A stretch of DNA of 64,000 nucleotides from Dasyornis broadbenti. Taxonomy: Eukaryota; Chordata; Aves; Passeriformes; Dasyornithidae. The notes below the pieces were generated by a model, which was given only the letters and a program-made list of their open reading frames with translations, was not told the DNA's origin and ran no database searches. Positions 51,201-59,191 of this stretch are shown piece after piece (position 1 is the first letter of the stretch; each line of letters starts with the position of its first letter). The stretch covers positions 5,498,489 to 5,562,488 of the forward strand of contig VZRN01011464.1 in NCBI GenBank assembly GCA_013397935.1, read 5' to 3'. Made by a program: the position numbers and the translations under genes.

Positions 51201-54170
51201 GCATCCTGCAGAGCATATAAACTACATGTGATGTGGCAGGCCAGATATTGCCCTGATACAAAGGAAATAAAACGTTCACCTTGGAGTTTGTTCCAGACTC
51301 ATAAAACAACCTGATTTTTTTAAAAGTATAAATATGTAGAGGCCAGATTTGTGGGCATGTTGGGGGATGGGATGGCTTTGACAGCATGGGAACACCTAAC
51401 ATAGAGGACTTAACCCCCCTGGCTCCTGGACAACTTGTAAGGAATGCCAGAAAGCGACATACTTTCCCTCCTCCCCCAGTTTATGTACGGATATCATAGA
51501 AACTGTAAAACACCTCAACCCAGATAATGTGTTTGCCCAGGTCATAGAACTTGATATAAACAAACACGGTGCCTTTGTTTTCTCAATATAATTTCTAATT
51601 TTTGTAAAGGAATCTGCTGGAGGCTATAGACAGACCACAGTAGATACTAAACAATCCTCTCAGAAAATAGTCAGACTGCACGGGTTTTTTACATTTTAAG
51701 TGTAAGGAAGAAAACGGTTACACTGAAAATCTTATGATATACATCTTGGCTTTTTTCTGAGTATTTTCTACCAATCCGCCTATTGCAAAAAGAAATGATG
51801 ACACCCTGTTTGCAGTAAAAGGCAACATAAAATCTGACAGCACAGAAACCTAGAACTAGGGTAGGACAAGGCTATCTTCAATAGAGTTGCTCTTGATTTA
51901 TGAAGTCTAAAATTTGTATCATTTCTGATATCACCTCAGAGGTATGAAAAGATACCAGATACAAATCTGAACACAGTAGATTTAATCCTCTCCTCTCTGG
52001 CCATTTCACACAGACCCTATGGGAGGGGTGATATGGTGCCCCTCATGCACATTGCTTCAGCATCTCTGGTTCCAGGTGTTCAAGCACTCTGCTGGTGTGA
52101 CAGATTCCCAATTCACAAATTATGCACCTCTCTTTTTTTTATGAACAAGAAAATTCAAGCTATTAAATATATCATATTTTTTTTTATTCTTCTGTGTTTT
52201 TTACCTTTCTGATCTGTTTTTCAGGAGATAAACACCTTCCAAAACATTACTCATTGACAAATTTTAATTTTTGTCATATGTAACATGACTAAAGGAAGGT
52301 ATTGTAAAAATCTATAAAGAAGCATTTCAAATCTTAATGATCATCTTGTCTCATGAAAAGAGTGCTTGTGTAGCTAACGAAACTGAAATATGTTCAGGTT
52401 TGAAATGAACATATTAGAAGTCTTTTTCATGTAGCTTGCATTGAATTTCAAAGTATTTTACTAAAAGTATCTCAAGGCTGATACTAATCGACTCAGAAGA
52501 AGACTATATACATTAGGAAACATTTAAAACGAAAGTCCTTAATACTAAATACATACATATGTTCGGGGGGTGGGGAGGAGTAACTGACTTGGTGTCCTGG
52601 TGTAAAACAGCCTCCAGTGATACTGTAAGGGCATAAAAGCTTGAAGATCAAACTGCTTAACTTATAAATTCTTCTTTATCTGGAAAATTCCTCTTTATCC
52701 TATACATTCCTCTTAAAGGATTTCTTACTTCCTAATGGATAAGGTTGGAAAAGGTCAAAGACAGGATGTTGAATTAGATGGATCCTGGTTCTAACCCCTT
52801 GTCCCAATTCCTTTTCATAACAGTACACAGAAATTACTTAAACTTTATGAAATTTTAAATGAAAATATTATTCTGGTTTTTTTGACCAACTTAAACTTTC
52901 TTCATTAGGGACAACACTTTATATTAATGTGGCACAGAGAATCTTTGTATTCTTAACCGAACTGAAAAGCTTTGTAAGCCACAATACAAATACTGATACC
53001 ACATAAAATGTATCAAACTGCTGTTTTCATATTATTATTTGAGAAACCTGCATGGTCTTCTCTTGTTTATTTTTGAATAATAATAACAGTTAGATTCTTA
53101 ACAAGTATAAACAGACTTTTAAAATAAGATACAAAACAACAGAGGTAAGTCAATTTACTTTATCTAAGGGATCTAATTATGTCTGAATACATGTCAGTAT
53201 AAAAGCATTTGCAAGGACTGCAGTTACAAGGAACGCAAAAAGAAGAACTTCAATGATCAAAGACTGTTTTTCTATTCATTGGGAGAAACCATTGTTAACT
53301 TTTGTAAGAGACATTATACTGTTAGAAGAAAAATATTAAGGCAGCGGTGGTATTAATGTGCTCTTGCATCTTTCTTGTAAGCTGTGCAGTACCATGTGAA
53401 AAAAGAGACAAGAATAAAGCTGTATCAAGATGAATAATTTCTTTTCTTTTGTCATTACAGCCTCTGGCTGCTAATAAATTGATCGTAATGTGGATTAGAA
53501 GTAGTAGTTTATGAGAATATTTATCTGTATTCATCTCAGTACTTTTCATTCCATTCTCCATTATACATCATTAAAAAAGCCACTCTAAATCACTTTCTGC
53601 TTCTTTAAAAAATGGAGTGAAACACTTTGCAAGATAAACAATATCAATACATTGTGACACTTGTGGGTTTTTTATGTAACCACTTATCTTACTTAATCCT
53701 CCTGCAAATGAATGCATATAGGTCCATGAAAAAAGAGGTAAGTCTGCTGTGTTCTGAGTAAGTTTCTATCATAACATTTATTCTAACAGCAGGTTCTCAT
53801 TTCTCATACATTTTCAAAGTCATGGATTTATAACATTTTAAAACTGAATACATGCAGTGATATGGCCATTTCCAGCCTATTCCTTGTGACTTCATGAGTG
53901 GCCACAACCAGAAAATGTTTTAAACATACATTACAGAATTGTCATCTTCAAATAAAATAGTGAGAGGTGAAAATTCACTGTACTGAATGTAATTCCAGGG
54001 CTAAGCAACCCCTCAATGGACAAGCATTATGAACAAATTTTATTCTATTTACCCAACAGTAGTAGTTTGACAGTCCTGGCTTCCCTCTCTGCATCTGCCT
54101 GGAGTTTCTTTTCCAGTTCTCTGGATCTCCTGGCTGACTCCTTGCTCTCCGAACTGGCTCCATTGCCCAT
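29216..54170 (-). CDS. GNAT3: GNAT3, gustducin alpha subunit (8 coding exons, complete)
   Basis: Guanine nucleotide-binding protein alpha-3, a Gi/transducin-class alpha subunit that couples taste GPCRs to PLC-beta2 and phosphodiesterase signalling at the inner plasma membrane. Coding joins, in minus-strand order: 54170-54053, 46456-46414, 42349-42208, 38829-38672, 34757-34629, 30571-30442, 30234-30081, 29406-29216. The sum is 1065 bases, or 354 residues plus stop. Visible motifs: myristoylation glycine 2, P-loop GAGESGKST (40-48), switch I Arg178, switch II DVGGQ (200-204), NKKD (269-272), TCAT (324-327), and the C-terminus KENLKDCGLF with the pertussis-toxin cysteine 351. Gustducin is favoured over GNAT1/2 and GNAI1 by the exon 8 segment NTFEDAANYIKKQFLDLN and by the exon 1 start MGNGASSESKES. 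The start has a strong Kozak context (A at -3, G at +4). Introns 1-7 are 7596, 4064, 3378, 3914, 4057, 207 and 674 bases. No frameshift or premature stop is seen. Confidence 0.96.
30081..30234 (-). CDS. GNAT3: GNAT3 exon 7, guanine specificity (residues 241-291)
   Basis: Codes NRMHESLHLFNSICNHKCFA, then ATSIVLFLNKKDLFQEKITK, then VHLNICFPEYN. NKKD at 269-272 reads the guanine base. The acceptor is TCTCAACAG and the donor GTAAGT lies at 30080. Identity with known gustducin alpha is very high by eye. Confidence 0.96.
30442..30571 (-). CDS. GNAT3: GNAT3 exon 6, switch II (residues 197-240)
   Basis: Codes [20 protein letters not shown], then [20 protein letters not shown] and KEV. It contains the DVGGQ motif with catalytic Gln204 and the switch II helix that contacts effectors and beta-gamma. 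The acceptor is CTGCAAAG and the donor GTGAGT lies at 30441. It is separated from exon 7 by only 207 bases. Confidence 0.96.
30572..34628 (-). other. GNAT3 intron 5
   Basis: 4057 bases, AT-rich, with one CAAAA repeat and short T runs. No exon, RNA or clear mobile element is recognised in it. Confidence 0.7.
31476..31531 (+). repeat. CAAAA / CAA simple repeat
   Basis: A-rich run passing from AAAAC units into ACA/ACAACA units, in GNAT3 intron 5. Confidence 0.9.
34629..34757 (-). CDS. GNAT3: GNAT3 exon 5, linker 2 and switch I (residues 154-197)
   Basis: Codes YLNDLDRLAMPDYVPTEQDV, then LHSRVQTTGIIETQFSFKDL, then NF and the split Arg197. Arg178 (catalytic, the cholera toxin target in related subunits) and Thr181-Thr182 are present. 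Residue 180 is Gln where human gustducin and most Gi-class proteins have Lys. The acceptor is TCCTTAG and the donor GTATGA lies at 34628. Confidence 0.95.
37690..38295. other. GC-rich block of unknown origin in intron 4
   Basis: About 600 bases of clearly higher GC than the AT-rich intron around it, with several short open frames on both strands (for example 37632-38030 plus) but no recognisable protein motif. Ends are sharp by eye near 37690 and 38295. It may be a fragment of an old mobile element such as a CR1 5' portion or an LTR. I could not identify terminal repeats or a target duplication. Confidence 0.5.
38672..38829 (-). CDS. GNAT3: GNAT3 exon 4, helical domain (residues 102-154)
   Basis: Reads EDERKLCAMATTLEDG, then SMSSELVQLIKQLWRDGG, then TQACFARAAEYQLSDSAAY. 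The acceptor is TTTCTCTTTAG and the donor GTAGGT lies at 38671-38666. The exon ends after two bases of the Tyr154 codon, and exon 5 supplies the third. It lies in the helical domain, the least conserved part of the protein, and is markedly richer in GC and CpG than its surroundings. The open frames drawn here on both strands are shadows in other frames. Confidence 0.94.
41888..41937 (+). repeat. T-rich low-complexity tract in intron 3
   Basis: Several T runs of 7 to 18 bases broken by GGG and CCTGG. Confidence 0.85.
42114..42175. other. Small assembly gap beside poly-A in intron 3
   Basis: About 26 A, then a short unique word, then seven N at 42151-42157, then A-rich sequence again. The 11-base word AATTTTGCAAT occurs on both sides (42138-42148 and 42165-42175), so the gap probably joins two ends of the same place. 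It lies within intron 3, about 30-90 bases from the exon 3 donor. Confidence 0.85.
42208..42349 (-). CDS. GNAT3: GNAT3 exon 3 (residues 54-101)
   Basis: Codes IIHKDGFTYEERMEF through AMTKLGISYENPARI, the start of the helical domain. The acceptor is ACCAG and the donor GTGAGT lies at 42207-42202. The exon ends exactly on a codon boundary (Ile101), as expected for this family. A run of Ns lies only about 50 bases from the donor, inside intron 3, and does not touch the coding sequence. Confidence 0.95.
43523..43590 (+). repeat. Poly-T tract with a single unresolved base
   Basis: A run of about 35 T at 43523-43557 is followed by unique sequence and then one N at 43590 at the head of a second T run. 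It lies in GNAT3 intron 2. Length here is unreliable because homopolymers are poorly assembled. Confidence 0.9.
45178..45218 (+). repeat. AC dinucleotide repeat with GA extension
   Basis: About sixteen AC units at 45178-45210 followed by four GA units. It lies in GNAT3 intron 2. Confidence 0.95.
45826..46125 (+). mobile_element. Old CR1-like LINE tail in GNAT3 intron 2
   Basis: The segment CTGTAGAATGCTGTGGATG followed by TTTACATTGGTTCAAAAAAAG matches the end of the ORF of an older CR1 lineage common in reptiles and birds. It is followed about 190 bases later by a degraded GGCTGGAGACAGGGTCTG...GGTGGATCTG tail of the same group. The copy is strongly diverged and lies in reverse orientation relative to GNAT3. 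Confidence 0.65.
46414..46456 (-). CDS. GNAT3: GNAT3 exon 2, P-loop micro-exon (43 bases)
   Basis: This 43-base exon encodes residues 40-54: GAGESGKSTIVKQMK. It holds the whole phosphate-binding loop, with Lys46 and the magnesium-binding Ser47. The acceptor is TGCAG at its 5' side and the donor is GTAAGT at 46413-46408. The 43-base length is typical of the Gi/Gt gene family. It is too short to appear as an open reading frame of its own. Confidence 0.95.
47380..48545 (-). mobile_element. CR1 LINE, 3' fragment in GNAT3 intron 1
   Basis: A minus-strand CR1 copy in the same orientation as GNAT3. Decayed reverse-transcriptase C-terminal segments are visible at 47863-48270 (LNKLENWTITNHMKFIQGKC, then QILHLGW) and at 47430-47660 (RFRLNIRKRFFPQSVIGFWN). 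The frame is broken between the two. The 3' end is near 47380 (TGATTCTGTGAA on the minus strand). The outer boundary near 48545 is approximate. Confidence 0.9.
52745..52810 (+). mobile_element. Possible old CR1-like tail in GNAT3 intron 1
   Basis: GACAGGATGTTGAATTAGAT followed by GGATCCTGGTTCTAACCCC resembles an old CR1 3' end (GACAGGATACTGGGCTAGAT-type). It is short and could be coincidence. Confidence 0.35.
54053..54170 (-). CDS. GNAT3: GNAT3 exon 1 (residues 1-39 plus 1 base)
   Basis: The exon begins MGNGASSESKESARRSRELE, continues through the amphipathic N-terminal helix that binds beta-gamma, and ends in TVKLLLL at the first beta strand. Gly2 is the expected myristoylation site. There is no Cys3, as in transducin and gustducin and unlike GNAI proteins, so N-terminal palmitoylation is not expected. 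The donor is G|GTAAAT at 54052. The longer open frame across this place (53975-54163) is a shifted shadow. Confidence 0.95.
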
Positions 54171-54420
54171 CTTGAGATGTCAAAAAATTCTGTTTATGCA
54201 GCTGATTTACTTCTTATCAGACTGGTTGCTTCAATTCAGAAGGATAACCATCTGTGCTTAAAGAAAATTTAAAATCCCACTAAACCTCTCTGGTCAGCCT
54301 TTAAATCAAATGGTGCTTTTTCACCTGTCACATGACCTGAAGATGCTATAGTCAAGCATTTACATACGGACACAAAAAGGAGGTGTTATGATGTCACAGA
54401 ATTAAAGTTATCCATTCAGG
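54171..54420 (-). promoter_or_regulatory. Possible GNAT3 promoter and 5' UTR
   Basis: The 250 bases upstream of the GNAT3 start codon. There is no clear TATA box and no CpG island. Two adjacent E-box hexamers (CACCTG at 54322-54327 and CACATG at 54329-54334) and a CRE-like TGATGTCA at 54389-54396 are present. Such short motifs occur often by chance, so the call rests mainly on position. The transcription start cannot be placed. Confidence 0.25.
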
Positions 54421-56589
54421 ATCAAACCAAGGTATGCATAGAGCTCTCTTCTTCAGAGAGGTTTCACCTCACACACTTCAAAAAATGTGCAAAATGTCTT
54501 GAAACTATAGAGCTGGGAAAAACTATAGAGTAAAATTTTCAGCTTGTGAATCAGTGTGCATGCCCTGAAGAAAAAAAAAAAGCATTTATATGTCTTTTTT
54601 TTCATCTGTCTCAGTGCTCATAGCTCTAAATATGTTTATCCTTTATTTTCAAATGACAGAATTTGAATTTACATAGTCAACACATTTTTGATTTATTATT
54701 TAGATTTATTAGTTTTGATTTATTAACTAGCATTCAGAATGTTTGCTACATTTTCATATTATGGCAAGTACATTTATTTTCTTGGAATGGTAAAGGACAT
54801 GTTGCTGTAATTTGTAATGTCTTTGTAATGTTTTAGTGTAGACATTCCTTGATTAATGTTAGAGTCTTTTACGTTTTTAAAAATTGGTTTTTTTAGCAAT
54901 TATCAGTTTTGGCTGAAAGTACCACACCTTTTCTTATGTAAGGAAGGACACAGGTCATATTCTCCCCACTGATGTAATAACTTAATCTTAGTTTCTTCAT
55001 AGTGCAACAGTATTATAGAAGTGTTTTATGTAATATGATGGAAATATTACTTGCCATGTGGTGTCAGGTGTATATTGAGAAAATATATCTACTGTAATAG
55101 CGCAGCAGTGGAAAGGTGTAGAATTACTGTCAGAACTAAGAGTTACAAAATACTTCCCTTCTCTTCAGATTAAGAATTTAAATCTCACCAGTGGGAAAGA
55201 CTCTAATTCATTCTAGTCTTATTCAATTTATAAACATATATACATTTGGTTATATATAAAGCAGAAACACGAAATTATATTACAGTTCTACAATTATTCA
55301 CTAATACTAGTTAATAATGCTCTAACTTCACAATATGTAAATATATAACGTTCAACATGAAAACAATATTAAAGGGCAAAATAAGCATGCAGGTTACTTT
55401 GATTTATGTTAGAAATATTTTTAGGTCAGAAGATAAATGAGGAGCACGGCCAGAGGCAAACTCATCCCATCCTAGTGAAAAGAAACTTCTCCACAGCAGA
55501 ACTGTGTGGACCTCAGACGTAGCAAATGGTACTGGATGGGGAAGGTGGGAGTGAGCAGAATAAAGATCTCCAGGGCACTGATGAATTATGAGCCATTAGA
55601 GCTGGGGAGAGCTGGCTTCTGAAAGAAGACAGGACCTTTACTGTGCTCATCCCATTCAGCACTGAGTGTCTTTTCAGGCTTGATTTTCAGACCACAAACT
55701 GCACTAAAGACACAAAGCTGTGGTTTGTCAGTTTATCCTTCTCAGTCAGCAGCACATGAAGCCATGCAGTTTTCAGTCTCCTTGCACTGAGTTGCCAGAA
55801 ATGAACAATCAGTGCTTGTTAACAGCTGAATTTTTGCATATATACTTACAGTGCAAGAAAATTCTCTGTTTTGTTAAGCTTATATTCCTACTTTGTTTGT
55901 TAAAAATAGGCCAACATAAGATCTTTACACTGCCATAGTGACAACTGATTTGTTTAAAAAATGAAAATAAGCAGCTTTGGAAGTGTGATATCAGTGCCAG
56001 GTGTCTGTTTATCAGAACTGTAGGCAAGTACAGTGTCCCTATGGATTTCAGGGGGATTTGGAAAGTAAACATTTCTTAAAACTAACAGAGAAGTAAACAT
56101 TTACTGATGTAGTCACAAATCATGGAGATGAACATCATCTCCAGATTAAAGGCTCAATTCACTACTGAGTTCTTTCACACATTTACTGGTATAACTCTAT
56201 TAATTTTGTATTTAATTTTTATGGTATTGAACTGGAATAGAGTAATGGTAAACTATTCAGTTTATTGAATGGGTGTAAATGAATCTTCATTTACATAACT
56301 TTTCCTAGATGGAAAAAGTGTGCATCCCATAACACGAGTTTCCTAACATTCTCTGGTATTACAATTACATACAGGAATTGGCTTTAAATAAGTGGGTGTC
56401 TAAATCAACCAGACTGTAAAGCAAATGTGTATAAATAACGATAAAATTATTTCAATTTTTTCATAAACATGCAGTGTCTATATTATCCACTTGATTTACT
56501 GAGTTCTACCTTCGAATAATTTACTGAAAAAAACCCAAAACAATCTGTTTCTATTTCTCTAGAGAGTAAACAGGATTCCGTTTTGCCTT

Positions 56590-56634
56590 TCATGTCCTCC
56601 TCTTCCTCCTCTTCCTTCTCTTCCTCCTCATGAT
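56590..56634 (+). repeat. TCC/CTT pyrimidine-rich repeat
   Basis: Imperfect TCCTCTTCC units. On the minus strand this reads as a poly-glutamate stretch in a short open frame, which is a low-complexity artefact rather than a protein. Confidence 0.85.
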
Positions 56635-57964
56635 CACTAACAATGTTTTGATTGAGAAAATTTCTGCTGATGATTAAGCCAGAACTAATAGACAACTCCT
56701 TAAAGGGTTCAGTTGATTCTAAAATGCTTTTTGATATTTTTTCTCAACCTCTTCTAGGTGCAATAATAAAAATATGGTCTTTCCTTGCTTCTTTTCTAGT
56801 TTCAACCACTTTTATTTGGTATGGAAGTCCTTGAAGGTAAGTCTGGAAAAAGTTCCTTTGAAATTCCTGTAAAGAACATTAGTTTTGTGCTTGGAGTTGT
56901 TTCTGGTGACTCACTCTAGGTGGTGCTGATAATATAGAGCATTCACTAAAGCATTCTGTAGCTGTAAGAGCTCTCAGACTGTCTGAAAGGTTCTTTCAAG
57001 TGATCAGAATTCATGGTCTGGGGATTTTGGTTTCCATTGCAAATTTTTATTTTGGAGTTTATATTAAAGATGTACTGGTCTGAGATTTTTTTGGCAAATA
57101 GTACAGATTGTCCTGGTAATAGAGTTCTTGTGTAACTTAGGTTTTCATTTTTAGTTTCGTGTGAAAGTACTAAAAGTGTCCCAGTCAAAGAAAGAGGAAT
57201 AGCTTAGGAAACTCACATCTTTTAAGATTTCTCTCTTACTTTCTCTCTAGGTCTTTGCATTTACAATCTGTTCAGGCCGGAATCTGATAATTTTTTCCAT
57301 GTTTTCACTAAAATGAATGGTTTGCCTCTTTCCTGATAAAATTTAGCAGAATGATATGGGTGAAAAAGGAGGAAGTTTTAGAAAGAATAGATTTCTCTAA
57401 ATTTAGTAACTTTCAATTCAAATCCTTCAGTATGCTTCTAAATAAAGGAAGCTTGAAAAATCTTCAGTATAATGCCTTTTACAATCAGAGGATACAACTC
57501 TTTCATCTGGCCTCTGAATTTCTTACAATGCACCTCCCAATTACACTGCTGCACACTGGCAACATTTCTGTGGTAAAAAGACCCCTTGAAATGTTGACAA
57601 ACCCATCCATACTTTAGTAATCACTGATGTACGGAGATAGCTACTCAATAAGTGATATTTTAGTTTTCAAGTGTGGTTAAGTGTCTTATCTCTGGCACTG
57701 GGCCACAGTGACGGGGTTGAAATGTTTGTGGAGCTGAGGCAGTGTCTCCACTCAGGGCTGTGTGACCTGCACAGTCTGGATTATCTGGATTGTCACCTGC
57801 CCTGCGCAGTGCAGGAGAACTTGCACTGCCATAAGCCATGTGTCAGATGGACGTGAATCCTTCTGGGAGCTTTTCACAGGAATGCAAGATGGACCCAGAA
57901 GAAGCTTCGTAATTTAGCAATGAAAAGCCCTGAGAAACTTTAACTTTGAACTTATTTCTAATTT

Positions 57965-58025
57965 GAGCTGAGGGTTGGACTAGAGACCTCAGGAGGTGCC
58001 TTCCAACTGAAATAGTTCTATTATT
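57965..58025 (+). mobile_element. CR1 LINE 3' tail, degraded
   Basis: GGTTGGACTAGAGACCTCAG, then GAGGTGCCTTCCAACTGAAA and ATAGTTCTATTA follow the CR1 consensus end. Body sequence upstream is not recognisable. Confidence 0.78.
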
Positions 58026-58362
58026 TTGCCAGAGATATTTCAACTACTTTTACCTTAACTTTAATTTCTAAAGCTGGTCTATGAATTACTAAGGCCTTGG
58101 CGTTGCTTCATTTTTTTACCCTCAATATTAACAAAATTATGAAACTTGGATTACTGTCTTTTTATTTGCTCTGTTCTTCCTAAGCTTTCCATTTCCCTTT
58201 CCTGCACAGCATATAAATGTGAAAATCTAAGTGAAATCTAAGAGCTTTCTGTCATGTGGCCCCCCCATACTCAATTTGTCATCTTCTCTCTGGGAAACAT
58301 TACCAAATAGCAGAAGAAAAAAGGAAATCTTGGCCCTTAGCTCTATATTAGTACAATGATAC

Positions 58363-58421
58363 ATTTGCAATACAGTAATATTTGCAATACAGTAATATTT
58401 GCAGTGCAATAATATTTGCAA
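58363..58421 (+). repeat. 17-base tandem repeat, about 3.5 copies
   Basis: Unit ATTTGCAATACAGTAAT at 58363-58379, an identical copy at 58380-58396, a third with three changes at 58397-58413, and a partial fourth. It lies about 0.6 kb left of the possible promoter at 58994. Confidence 0.93.
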
Positions 58422-58993
58422 AGACATTTAGTTCTATAAGAAAGGGAAAAGGAATGATGTAGTCATTCATTTTTACTGCTTGCAGAGGTGAAAAGGAAGG
58501 ATAGAAACAATCTTACAGATGTCAAAAGAAAATATTTTTTAAAACAATAAAAAGTTCCTGCATTTTTAATCCTGTCAGACATTTTTTTCTCAAGTACTGA
58601 CATAAGCAGCAATTCTTTTCCCTATTTGTGAAAATCTCAGTCCCACTACGACATAGGTGAGCCAAACTGGCTGCAGTACACTCATTTTTTCTGTATTTGC
58701 AGCACATGCTGTTTCAATGCAATATGTAACGTTGTGTGAGAAAAGATTATTGACCACTGTAGGGCCTCACTGGCTGAGTACTGGTCCAGGTGAAACCCAC
58801 TTATTTCTGAAAAGTTTGCCAGTACTTCAGCTGAAACACTCTCTGTGTTAGCAGGGAACTTTTGCCAATTTTTGACAGTAGATGTGTGGCTGAGCTCCTA
58901 GGTTCAGATTAAGAACTGGTCATTCCAAAAGTCTGAAACTTGATGTATATATTTGGCTGACCAGTGAAAAATAAGCAACATCCAGTGCAAAGC

Positions 58994-59191
58994 TATAAAA
59001 GCCCAAACCCTTCAGTGTCTCTTGAACCAATACTCTTATTCCAGTCTGTGCTTACAGGACGCCTGGGATGTGTGTGACAGAGCTGCACAGAGCACAGCAA
59101 TTTCCCTTGGCTTCCCACATACAAACAGCAAATATTACAGGATCTGGCCTTTCTACAATGATTAACAAATGATCTCTCTGCTATGGTAAGT
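58994..59191 (+). promoter_or_regulatory. Possible TATA promoter plus non-coding first exon, plus strand
   Basis: A TATAAAA box at 58994-59000 in the context GCTATAAAAGCCC is followed at the right spacing by a possible start near 59020-59035. About 160 bases later comes a consensus donor, ATG|GTAAGT, at 59186-59191. The enclosed segment would be a first exon. It contains a short open frame at 59068-59172 (34 codons), which would act as an upstream ORF. By vertebrate synteny CD36 lies on this side of GNAT3 and reads in this direction, and it has non-coding 5' exons, so a CD36 exon 1 is one explanation; a lncRNA or chance are others. Confidence 0.3.

Larger units (their letters stand above)
46457..54052 (-). 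other. GNAT3 intron 1
   Basis: 7596 bases, the largest intron of the gene. It contains the minus-strand CR1 copy (47.4-48.5 kb), a possible old CR1 tail near 52.75 kb and a somewhat GC-richer patch at about 49700-50030 without an identified element. First introns often hold enhancers, but none can be named from sequence alone. Confidence 0.7.
54421..58993. other. Upstream flank of GNAT3, no gene found
   Basis: AT-rich sequence with a pyrimidine repeat, a CR1 tail and the 17-base tandem repeat. No coding exon is recognised. Confidence 0.6.

Noticed and set aside
53975..54163. Minus-strand open frame over GNAT3 exon 1
   Set aside because: It is in a shifted frame. The true gustducin start is at 54170 with the frame MGNGASSESK.
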